From contig BRXU01000035.1 in assembly GCA_030267565.1 (NCBI GenBank), positions 465,001 to 529,000 on the forward strand: a stretch of 64,000 bases of DNA. Reading direction: 5' to 3'. The notes under the pieces are model-generated. The model worked only from the letters and a program-made list of their open reading frames with translations. It searched no databases and was not told the origin of the DNA. This document shows positions 1-12,400 of this stretch, piece by piece. Each line of letters opens with the position of its first letter. The first letter of the stretch is position 1. This stretch comes from Pleodorina starrii (Eukaryota; Chlorophyta; Chlorophyceae; Chlamydomonadales; Volvocaceae). The position numbers were made by a program, and so were the translations under genes.

Positions 1-299
1 CGGATGGACGGATGGACGGATGGACGGATGGACGGATGGACGGAAGGACGGATGGACGGATGGACGGATGGACGGATGGACGGATGGACGGATGGACGGA
101 TGGACGGATGGACGGATGGACGGATGGACGGGTGGACGGATGGACAGATGGACGGATGGACGGATGGACGGATGGACGGATGGACGGATGGACGGATGGA
201 CGGACGGATGGAGAGGACGGACGGAAGGATGGACGGATGGACGGATGGACGGATGGACGGATGGACGGATGGACGGATGGACGGATGGACGGATGGACG
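1..299. repeat. 8-bp microsatellite (CGGATGGA)n
   Basis: The stretch is a near-perfect tandem array of an 8-bp unit, about 37 copies, continuing past the left edge of the window. Register breaks and substitutions cluster around 196-235, where extra GGAC/GGAGA units occur, with single-base variants near 43, 131 and 146. Because 8 is not a multiple of 3, all three plus-strand frames stay open and encode the same short peptide cycle; this follows from the repeat and is not evidence of a gene. It directly abuts telomere-like sequence, a position where algal subtelomeres often carry G-rich microsatellites. Confidence 0.95.
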
Positions 300-401
300 G
301 GTTTTAGGGCTTTTAGGGTTTATGGGTTTAGGGTTTTGGTTTTAGGGTTTTAGGGTTTTAAACGGGTTTATGGGTTTACGGGTTTACGGGGTTTTTTTAA
401 G
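300..401 (+). repeat. Degenerate interstitial telomere-like repeats (TTTTAGGG type)
   Basis: Several copies of TTTTAGGG and close variants (TTTAGGG, TTTATGGG, TTTACGGG) are read on the plus strand, ending in a short T run before the satellite. TTTTAGGG is the telomere unit of Chlamydomonas. The repeats are too degenerate to be an active telomere. They run with the G-rich strand pointing rightwards into the satellite, whereas a telomere at the left end of a chromosome would read CCCTAAAA on the plus strand. This therefore looks like an interstitial or rearranged remnant, or a boundary element between microsatellite and satellite. Confidence 0.8.
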
Positions 402-3400
402 GCACCCCTGTGCCTTTGCAGCTGAGGTGTGAAACCAGCCCAGCCCTCCTACACACGGTTATCGTCGGACCTAGGCCGGTAGATTTGGCACACAGCTGCC
501 TCAATACAATACCTAGGGCATGGTGTGATCAGATGCTGCCATCTTAACTCGTACGGCAGTGGCACACGTTTCGCCCCTTTGCACCCCTGTGCCTTTGCAG
601 CCGAGGTGTGAAACCAGCCCAGCCCTCCTACACACGGTTATCGTCGTACCTAGGCCGGTAGACTTGGCACACAGATGCCTTAATACAATACCTAGGGCAT
701 GGTGTGATCAGATGCTGCGAACTTTACTCGTACGGCAGTGGCACGCGTTTCGCTCCTTTGCACCCCTGTGCCTTTGCAGCTGAGGTGTGAAACCAGCCCA
801 GCCCTCCTACACACGGTTATCGTCGTACCTAGGCCGGTAGACTTGGCACACAGATGCCTTAATACATTATCTAGGGCATGGTGTGATCAGATGCTGCGAA
901 CTTTACTCGTACGGCATTGGCACGCGTTTCGCCCCTTTGCACTCCTGTGCATATGCAGCTGAGGTGTGAAACCAGCCCAGCCCTCCTACACACGGTTATC
1001 GTCGTACCTAGGCCGGTAGACTTGGCACACAGATGCCTCAATACAATACCTAGGGCATGGTGTGATCAGATGCTGCGAAATTTACTCGTACGGCAGTGGC
1101 ACGCGTTTCGCCCCTTTGCACCCCTGTGCCTTTGCAGCTGAGGTGTGAAACCAGCCCAGCCCTCCTACACACGGTTATCGTCGTACCTAGGCCGGTAGAC
1201 TTGGCACACAGATGCCTTTATACAATACCTAGGGCATGGTGTGATCAGATGCTGCGAACTTTACTCGTACGGCAGTGGCACGCGTTTCGCCCCTTTGCAC
1301 CCCTGTGCCTTTGCAGCTGAGGTGTGAAACCAGCCCAGCCCTCCTACACACGGTTATCGTCGTACCTAGGCCGGTAGACTTGGCACACAGCTGCCTCAAT
1401 ACAATACCTAGGGCATGGTGTGATCAGATGCTGCGAACTTTACTCGTACGGCAGTGGCACGTGTTTCGCCCCTTTGCACCCCTGTGCCTTTGCAGCTGAG
1501 GTGTGAAACCAGCCCAGCCCTCCTACACACGGTTATCGTCGGACCTAGGCCGGTAGACTTGGCACACAGCTGCCTCAATACAATACCTAGGGCATGGTGT
1601 GATCAGATGCTGCGAACTTTACTCGTACGGCAGTGGCACGCGTTTCACCCCTTTGCACCCCTGTGCCTTTGCAGCTGAGGTGTGAAACCAGCCCAGCCCT
1701 CCTACACACGGTTATCGTCGTACCTAGGCAGGTAGACTTGGCACACAGATGCCTTAATACAATATCTAGGGCATGGTGTGATCAGATGCTGCGAACTTTA
1801 CTCGTACGGCAGTGGCACGCGTTTCGCCCCTTTGCACCCCTGTGCCTTTGCAGCTGAGGTGTGAAACCAGCCCAGCCCTCCTACACACGGTTATCGTCGT
1901 ACCTAGGCCGGTAGACTTGGCACACAGATGCCTTAATACAATATCTAGGGCATGGTGTGATCAGATGCTGCGAACTTTACTCGTACGGCAGTGGCACGCG
2001 TTTCGCCCCTTTGCACCCCTGTGCCTTTGCAGCTGAGGTGTGAAACCAGCCCAGCCCTCCTACACACGGTTATCGTCGTACCTAGGCCGGTAGACTTGGC
2101 ACACAGATGCCTTAATACAATATCTAGGGCATGGTGTGATCAGATGCTGCGAACTTTACTCGTACGGCAGTGGCACGCGTTTCGCCCCTTTGCACCCCTG
2201 TGCCTTTGCAGCTGAGGTGTGAAACCAGCCCAGCCCTCCTACACACGATTATCGTCGTACCTAGGCCGGTAGACTTGGCACACAGCTGCCTTAATACCAT
2301 ACCGAGGGCATGGTGTGATCAGATGCTGCGAACTTTACTCGTACGGCAGTGGCACGCGTTTCACCCCTTTGCACCCCTGTGCCTTTGCAGCTGAGGTGTG
2401 AAACCAGCCCAGCCCTCCTACACACGGTTATCGTCGTACCTAGGCCGGTAGACTTGGCACACAGATGCCTTAATACAATATCTAGGGCATGGTGTGATCA
2501 GATGCTGCGAACTTTACTCGTACGGCAGTGGCACGCGTTTCGCCCCTTTGCACCCCTGTGCCTTTGCAGCTGAGGTGTGAAACCAGCCCAGCCCTCCTAC
2601 ACACGGTTATCGTCGTACCTAGGCCGGTAGACTTGGCACACAGATGCCTCAATACAATACCTAGGGCATGGTGTGATCAGATGCTGCGAACTTTACTCGT
2701 ACGGCAGTGGCACGCGTTTCGCCCCTTTGCACCCCTGTGCCTTTGCAGCTGAGGTGTGAAACCAGCCCAGCCCTCCTACACACGGTTATCGTCGTACCTA
2801 GGCCGGTAGACTTGGCACACAGCTGCCTCAATACAATACCTAGGGCATGGTGTGATCAGATGCTGCGAACTTTACTCGTACGGCAGTGGCACGCGTTTCG
2901 CCCCTTTGCACCCCTGTGCCTTTGCAGCTGAGGTGTGAAACCAGCCCAGCCCTCCTACACACGGTTATCGTCGTACCTAGGCCGGTAGACTTGGCACACA
3001 GATGCCTTAATACAATATCTAGGGCATGGTGTGATCAGATGCTGCGAACTTTACTCGTACGGCAGTGGCACGCGTTTCGCCCCTTTGCACCCCTGTGCCT
3101 TTGCAGCTGAGGTGTGAAACCAGCCCAGCCCTCCTACACACGGTTATCGTCGTACCTAGGCCGGTAGACTTGGCACACAGATGCCTTAATACCATACCTA
3201 GGGCATGGTGTGATCAGATGCTGCGAACTTTACTCGTACGGCAGTGGCACGCGTTTCGCCCCTTTGCACCCCTGTGCCTTTGCAGCTGAGGTGTGAAACC
3301 AGCCCAGCCCTCCTACACACGGTTATCGTCGTACCTAGGCCGGTAGACTTGGCACACAGATGCCTTAATACCATACCGAGGGCATGGTGTGATCAGATGC

Positions 3401-6400
3401 TGCGAACTTTACTCGTACGGCAGTGGCACGCGTTTCACCCCTTTGCACCCCTGTGCCTTTGCAGCTGAGGTGTGAAACCAGCCCAGCCCTCCTACACACG
3501 GTTATCGTCGGACCTAGGCCGGTAGACTTGGCACACAGATGCCTTAATACAATATCTAGGGCATGGTGTGATCAGATGCTGCGAACTTTACTCGTACGGC
3601 AGTGGCACGCGTTTCGCCCCTTTGCACCCCTGTGCCTTTGCAGCTGAGGTGTGAAACCAGCCCAGCCCTCCTACACACGGTTATCGTCGTACCTAGGCCG
3701 GTAGACTTGGCACACAGATGCCTTAATACAATATCTAGGGCATGGTGTGATCAGATGCTGCGAACTTTACTCGTACGGCAGTGGCACGCGTTTCGCCCCT
3801 TTGCACCCCTGTGCCTTTGCAGCTGAGGTGTGAAACCAGCCCAGCCCTCCTACACACGGTTATCGTCGTACCTAGGCCGGTAGACTTGGCACACAGATGC
3901 CTTAATACAATATCTAGGGCATGGTGTGATCATATGCTGCGAACTTTACTCGTACGGCAGTGGCACGCGTTTCGCCCCTTTGCACCCCTGTGCCTTTGCA
4001 GCTGAGGTGTGAAACCAGCCCAGCCCTCCTACACACGGTTATCGTCGTACCTAGGCCGGTAGACTTGGCACACAGCTGCCTCAATACAATACCTAGGGCA
4101 TGGTGTGATCAGATGCTGCGAACTTTACTCGTACGGCATTGGCACGCGTTTCGCCCCTTTGCACTCCTGTGCATATGCAGCTGAGGTGTGAAACCAGCCC
4201 AGCCCTCCTACACACGGTTATCGTCGTACCTAGGCCGGTAGACTTGGCACACAGATGCCTCAATACAATACCTAGGGCATGGTGTGATCAGATGCTGCGA
4301 AATTTACTCGTACGGCAGTGGCACGCGTTTCGCCCCTTTGCACCCCTGTGCCTTTGCAGCTGAGGTGTGAAACCAGCCCAGCCCTCCTACACACGGTTAT
4401 CGTCGTACCTAGGCCGGTAGACTTGGCACACAGATGCCTTTATACAATACCTAGGGCATGGTGTGATCAGATGCTGCGAACTTTACTCGTACGGCAGTGG
4501 CACGCGTTTCGCCCCTTTGCACCCCTGTGCCTTTGCAGCTGAGGTGTGAAACCAGCCCAGCCCTCCTACACACGGTTATCGTCGTACCTAGGCCGGTAGA
4601 CTTGGCACACAGCTGCCTCAATACAATACCTAGGGCATGGTGTGATCAGATGCTGCGAACTTTACTCGTACGGCAGTGGCACGTGTTTCGCCCCTTTGCA
4701 CCCCTGTGCCTTTGCAGCTGAGGTGTGAAACCAGCCCAGCCCTCCTACACACGGTTATCGTCGGACCTAGGCCGGTAGACTTGGCACACAGCTGCCTCAA
4801 TACAATACCTAGGGCATGGTGTGATCAGATGCTGCGAACTTTACTCGTACGGCAGTGGCACGCGTTTCACCCCTTTGCACCCCTGTGCCTTTGCAGCTGA
4901 GGTGTGAAACCAGCCCAGCCCTCCTACACACGGTTATCGTCGTACCTAGGCAGGTAGACTTGGCACACAGATGCCTTAATACAATATCTAGGGCATGGTG
5001 TGATCAGATGCTGCGAACTTTACTCGTACGGCAGTGGCACGCGTTTCGCCCCTTTGCACCCCTGTGCCTTTGCAGCTGAGGTGTGAAACCAGCCCAGCCC
5101 TCCTACACACGGTTATCGTCGTACCTAGGCCGGTAGACTTGGCACACAGATGCCTTAATACAATATCTAGGGCATGGTGTGATCAGATGCTGCGAACTTT
5201 ACTCGTACGGCAGTGGCACGCGTTTCGCCCCTTTGCACCCCTGTGCCTTTGCAGCTGAGGTGTGAAACCAGCCCAGCCCTCCTACACACGGTTATCGTCG
5301 TACCTAGGCCGGTAGACTTGGCACACAGATGCCTTAATACAATATCTAGGGCATGGTGTGATCAGATGCTGCGAACTTTACTCGTACGGCAGTGGCACGC
5401 GTTTCGCCCCTTTGCACCCCTGTGCCTTTGCAGCTGAGGTGTGAAACCAGCCCAGCCCTCCTACACACGATTATCGTCGTACCTAGGCCGGTAGACTTGG
5501 CACACAGCTGCCTTAATACCATACCGAGGGCATGGTGTGATCAGATGCTGCGAACTTTACTCGTACGGCAGTGGCACGCGTTTCACCCCTTTGCACCCCT
5601 GTGCCTTTGCAGCTGAGGTGTGAAACCAGCCCAGCCCTCCTACACACGGTTATCGTCGTACCTAGGCCGGTAGACTTGGCACACAGATGCCTTAATACAA
5701 TATCTAGGGCATGGTGTGATCAGATGCTGCGAACTTTACTCGTACGGCAGTGGCACGCGTTTCGCCCCTTTGCACCCCTGTGCCTTTGCAGCTGAGGTGT
5801 GAAACCAGCCCAGCCCTCCTACACACGGTTATCGTCGTACCTAGGCCGGTAGACTTGGCACACAGATGCCTTAATACCATACCTAGGGCATGGTGTGATC
5901 AGATGCTGCGAACTTTACTCGTACGGCAGTGGCACGCGTTTCGCCCCTTTGCACCCCTGTGCCTTTGCAGCTGAGGTGTGAAACCAGCCCAGCCCTCCTA
6001 CACACGGTTATCGTCGTACCTAGGCCGGTAGACTTGGCACACAGATGCCTTAATACCATACCGAGGGCATGGTGTGATCAGATGCTGCGAACTTTACTCG
6101 TACGGCAGTGGCACGCGTTTCACCCCTTTGCACCCCTGTGCCTTTGCAGCTGAGGTGTGAAACCAGCCCAGCCCTCCTACACACGGTTATCGTCGGACCT
6201 AGGCCGGTAGACTTGGCACACAGATGCCTTAATACAATATCTAGGGCATGGTGTGATCAGATGCTGCGAACTTTACTCGTACGGCAGTGGCACGCGTTTC
6301 GCCCCTTTGCACCCCTGTGCCTTTGCAGCTGAGGTGTGAAACCAGCCCAGCCCTCCTACACACGGTTATCGTCGTACCTAGGCCGGTAGACTTGGCACAC

Positions 6401-9400
6401 AGATGCCTTAATACAATATCTAGGGCATGGTGTGATCAGATGCTGCGAACTTTACTCGTACGGCAGTGGCACGCGTTTCGCCCCTTTGCACCCCTGTGCC
6501 TTTGCAGCTGAGGTGTGAAACCAGCCCAGCCCTCCTACACACGGTTATCGTCGTACCTAGGCCGGTAGACTTGGCACACAGATGCCTTAATACAATATCT
6601 AGGGCATGGTGTGATCATATGCTGCGAACTTTACTCGTACGGCAGTGGCACGCGTTTCGCCCCTTTGCACCCCTGTGCCTTTGCAGCTGAGGTGTGAAAC
6701 CAGCCCAGCCCTCCTACACACGGTTATCGTCGTACCTAGGCCGGTAGACTTGGCACACAGCTGCCTCAATACAATACCTAGGGCATGGTGTGATCAGATG
6801 CTGCGAACTTTACTCGTACGGCAGTGGCACGCGTTTCGCCCCTTTGCACCCCTGTGCCTTTGCAGCTGAGGTGTGAAACCAGCCCAGCCCTCCTACACAC
6901 GGTTATCGTCGTACCTAGGCAGGTAGACTTGGCACACAGATGCCTTAATACAATATCTAGGGCATGGTGTGATCAGATGCTGCGAACTTTACTCGTACGG
7001 CAGTGGCACGCGTTTCGCCCCTTTGCACCCCTGTGCCTTTGCAGCTGAGGTGTGAAACCAGCCCAGCCCTCCTACACACGGTTATCGTCGTACCTAGGCC
7101 GGTAGACTTGGCACACAGCTGCCTCAATACAATACCTAGGGCATGGTGTGATCAGATGCTGCGAACTTTACTCGTACGGCAGTGGCACGCGTTTCGCCCC
7201 TTTGCACCCCTGTGCCTTTGCAGCTGAGGTGTGAAACCAGCCCAGCCCTCCTACACACGGTTATCGTCGTACCTAGGCCGGTAGACTTGGCACACAGATG
7301 CCTTAATACAATATCTAGGGCATGGTGTGATCAGATGCTGCGAACTTTACTCGTACGGCAGTGGCACGCGTTTCGCCCCTTTGCACCCCTGCGCCTTTGC
7401 AGCTGAGGTGTGAAACCAGCCCAGCCCTCCTACACACGGTTATCGTCGTACCTAGGCCGGTAGACTTGGCACACAGCTGCCTTAATACCATACCGAGGGC
7501 ATGGTGTGATCAGATGCTGCGAACTTTACTCGTACGGCAGTGGCACGCGTTTCACCCCTTTGCACCCCTGTGCCTTTGCAGCTGAGGTGTGAAACCAGCC
7601 CAGCCCTCCTACACACGGTTATCGTCGTACCTAGGCCGGTAGACTTGGCACACAGATGCCTTAATACAATATCTAGGGCATGGTGTGATCAGATGCTGCG
7701 AACTTTACTCGTACGGCAGTGGCACGCGTTTCGCCCCTTTGCACCCCTGCGCCTTTGCAGCTGAGGTGTGAAACCAGCCCAGCCCTCCTACACACGGTTA
7801 TCGTCGTACCTAGGCCGGTAGACTTGGCACACAGCTGCCTTAATACCATACCGAGGGCATGGTGTGATCAGATGCTGCGAACTTTACTCGTACGGCAGTG
7901 GCACGCGTTTCACCCCTTTGCACCCCTGTGCCTTTGCAGCTGAGGTGTGAAACCAGCCCAGCCCTCCTACACACGGTTATCGTCGTACCTAGGCCGGTAG
8001 ACTTGGCACACAGATGCCTTAATACAATATCTAGGGCATGGTGTGATCAGATGCTGCGAACTTTACTCGTACGGCAGTGGCACGCGTTTCGCCCCTTTGC
8101 ACCCCTGTGCCTTTGCAGCTGAGGTGTGAAACCAGCCCAGCCCTCCTACACACGGTTATCGTCGTACCTAGGCCGGTAGACTTGGCACACAGCTGCCTCA
8201 ATACAATACCTAGGGCATGGTGTGATCAGATGCTGCGAACTTTACTCGTACGGCAGTGGCACGCGTTTCGCCCCTTTGCACCCCTGTGCCTTTGCAGCTG
8301 AGGTGTGAAACCAGCCCAGCCCTCCTACACACGGTTATCGTCGTACCTAGGCCGGTAGACTTGGCACACAGATGCCTTAATACAATATCTAGGGCAATGT
8401 GTGATCAGATGCTGCGAACTTTACTCGTACGGCAGTGGCACGCGTTTCGCCCCTTTGCACCCCTGCGCCTTTGCAGCTGAGGTGTGAAACCAGCCCAGCC
8501 CTCCTACACACGGTTATCGTCGTACCTAGGCCGGTAGACTTGGCACACAGCTGCCTTAATACCATACCTAGGGCATGGTGTGATCAGATGCTGCGAACTT
8601 TACTCGTACGGCAGTGGCACGCGTTTCGCCCCTTTGCACCCCTGTGCCTTTGCAGCTGAGGTGTGAAACCAGCCCAGCCCTCCTACACACGGTTATCGTC
8701 GTACCTAGGCCGGTAGACTTGGCACACAGATGCCTTAATACAATATCTAGGGCATGGTGTGATCAGATGCTGCGAACTTTACTCGTACGGCAGTGGCACG
8801 CGTTTCGCCCCTTTGCACCCCTGTGCCTTTGCAGCTGAGGTGTGAAACCAGCCCAGCCCTCCTACACACGGTTATCGTCGTACCTAGGCCGGTAGACTTG
8901 GCACACAGCTGCCTTAATACAATATCTAGGGCATGGTGTGATCAGATGCTGCGAACTTTACTCGTACGGCAGTGGCACGCGTTTCGCCCCTTTGCACCCC
9001 TGTGCCTTTGCAGCTGAGGTGTGAAACCAGCCCAGCCCTCCTACACACGGTTATCGTCGTACCTAGGCCGGTAGACTTGGCACACAGCTGCCTTAATACA
9101 ATATCTAGGGCATGGTGTGATCAGATGCTGCGAACTTTACTCGTACGGCAGTGGCACGCGTTTCGCCCCTTTGCACCCCTGTGCCTTTGCAGCTGAGGTG
9201 TGAAACCAGCCCAGCCCTCCTACACACGGTTATCGTCGTACCTAGGCCGGTAGACTTGGCACACAGCTGCCTCAATACAATACCTAGGGCATGGTGTGAT
9301 CAGATGCTGCGAACTTTACTCGTACGGCAGTGGCACGCGTTTCGCCCCTTTGCACCCCTGTGCCTTTGCAGCTGAGGTGTGAAACCAGCCCAGCCCTCCT

Positions 9401-12400
9401 ACACACGGTTATCGTCGTACCTAGGCAGGTAGACTTGGCACACAGATGCCTTAATACAATATCTAGGGCATGGTGTGATCAGATGCTGCGAACTTTACTC
9501 GTACGGCAGTGGCACGCGTTTCGCCCCTTTGCACCCCTGTGCCTTTGCAGCTGAGGTGTGAAACCAGCCCAGCCCTCCTACACACGGTTATCGTCGTACC
9601 TAGGCCGGTAGACTTGGCACACAGATGCCTTAATACAATATCTAGGGCATGGTGTGATCAGATGCTGCGAACTTTACTCGTACGGCAGTGGCACGCGTTT
9701 CGCCCCTTTGCACCCCTGTGCCTTTGCAGCTGAGGTGTGAAACCAGCCCAGCCCTCCTACACACGGTTATCGTCGTACCTAGGCCGGTAGACTTGGCACA
9801 CAGCTGCCTCAATACAATACCTAGGGCGTGGTGTGATCAGATGCTGCGAACTTTACTCGTACGGCAGTGGCACGCGTTTCGCCCCTTTGCACCCCTGTGC
9901 CTTTGCAGCTGAGGTGTGAAACCAGCCCAGCCCTCCTACACACGGTTATCGTCGTACCTAGGCCGGTAGACTTGGCACACAGATGCCTTAATACAATATC
10001 TAGGGCAATGTGTGATCAGATGCTGCGAACTTTACTCGTACGGCAGTGGCACGCGTTTCGCCCCTTTGCACCCCTGCGCCTTTGCAGCTGAGGTGTGAAA
10101 CCAGCCCAGCCCTCCTACACACGGTTATCGTCGTACCTAGGCCGGTAGACTTGGCACACAGCTGCCTTAATACCATACCGAGGGCATGGTGTGATCAGAT
10201 GCTGCGAACTTTACTCGTACGGCAGTGGCACGCGTTTCGCCCCTTTGCACCCCTGTGCCTTTGCAGCTGAGGTGTGAAACCAGCCCAGCCCTCCTACACA
10301 CGGTTATCGTCGGACCTAGGCCGGTAGACTTGGCACACAGATGCCTTAATACAATATCTAGGGCATGGTGTGATCAGATGCTGCGAACTTTACTCGTACG
10401 GCAGTGGCACGCGTTTCGCCCCTTTGCACCCCTGTGCCTTTGCAGCTGAGGTGTGAAACCAGCCCAGCCCTCCTACACACGGTTATCGTCGTACCTAGGC
10501 CGGTAGACTTGGCACACAGCTGCCTCAATACAATACCTAGGGCATGGTGTGATCAGATGCTGCGAACTTTACTCGTACGGCAGTGGCACGCGTTTCGCCC
10601 CTTTGCACCCCTGTGCCTTTGCAGCTGAGGTGTGAAACCAGCCCAGCCCTCCTACACACGGTTATCGTCGTACCTAGGCAGGTAGACTTGGCACACAGAT
10701 GCCTTAATACAATATCTAGGGCATGGTGTGATCAGATGCTGCGAACTTTACTCGTACGGCAGTGGCACGCGTTTCGCCCCTTTGCACCCCTGTGCCTTTG
10801 CAGCTGAGGTGTGAAACCAGCCCAGCCCTCCTACACACGGTTATCGTCGTACCTAGGCCGGTAGACTTGGCACACAGATGCCTTAATACAATATCTAGGG
10901 CATGGTGTGATCAGATGCTGCGAACTTTACTCGTACGGCAGTGGCACGCGTTTCGCCCCTTTGCACCCCTGTGCCTTTGCAGCTGAGGTGTGAAACCAGC
11001 CCAGCCCTCCTACACACGGTTATCGTCGTACCTAGGCCGGTAGACTTGGCACACAGCTGCCTCAATACAATACCTAGGGCGTGGTGTGATCAGATGCTGC
11101 GAACTTTACTCGTACGGCAGTGGCACGCGTTTCGCCCCTTTGCACCCCTGTGCCTTTGCAGCTGAGGTGTGAAACCAGCCCAGCCCTCCTACACACGGTT
11201 ATCGTCGTACCTAGGCCGGTAGACTTGGCACACAGATGCCTTAATACAATATCTAGGGCAATGTGTGATCAGATGCTGCGAACTTTACTCGTACGGCAGT
11301 GGCACGCGTTTCGCCCCTTTGCACCCCTGCGCCTTTGCAGCTGAGGTGTGAAACCAGCCCAGCCCTCCTACACACGGTTATCGTCGTACCTAGGCCGGTA
11401 GACTTGGCACACAGCTGCCTTAATACCATACCGAGGGCATGGTGTGATCAGATGCTGCGAACTTTACTCGTACGGCAGTGGCACGCGTTTCGCCCCTTTG
11501 CACCCCTGTGCCTTTGCAGCTGAGGTGTGAAACCAGCCCAGCCCTCCTACACACGGTTATCGTCGGACCTAGGCCGGTAGACTTGGCACACAGATGCCTT
11601 AATACAATATCTAGGGCATGGTGTGATCAGATGCTGCGAACTTTACTCGTACGGCAGTGGCACGCGTTTCGCCCCTTTGCACCCCTGTGCCTTTGCAGCT
11701 GAGGTGTGAAACCAGCCCAGCCCTCCTACACACGGTTATCGTCGTACCTAGGCCGGTAGACTTGGCACACAGATGCCTTAATACAATATCTAGGGCATGG
11801 TGTGATCAGATGCTGCGAACTTTACTCGTACGGCAGTGGCACGCGTTTCGCCCCTTTGCACCCCTGTGCCTTTGCAGCTGAGGTGTGAAACCAGCCCAGC
11901 CCTCCTACACACGGTTATCGTCGTACCTAGGCCGGTAGACTTGGCACACAGCTGCCTTAATACAATATCTAGGGCATGGTGTGATCAGATGCTGCGAACT
12001 TTACTCGTACGGCAGTGGCACGCGTTTCGCCCCTTTGCACCCCTGTGCCTTTGCAGCTGAGGTGTGAAACCAGCCCAGCCCTCCTACACACGGTTATCGT
12101 CGTACCTAGGCCGGTAGACTTGGCACACAGCTGCCTTAATACAATATCTAGGGCATGGTGTGATCAGATGCTGCGAACTTTACTCGTACGGCAGTGGCAC
12201 GCGTTTCGCCCCTTTGCACCCCTGTGCCTTTGCAGCTGAGGTGTGAAACCAGCCCAGCCCTCCTACACACGGTTATCGTCGTACCTAGGCCGGTAGACTT
12301 GGCACACAGCTGCCTCAATACAATACCTAGGGCATGGTGTGATCAGATGCTGCGAACTTTACTCGTACGGCAGTGGCACGCGTTTCGCCCCTTTGCACCC

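Noticed and set aside
4..353. Three overlapping repetitive ORFs in the microsatellite
   Set aside because: An 8-bp repeat without stop codons is open in all frames; the peptides are low-complexity cycles.
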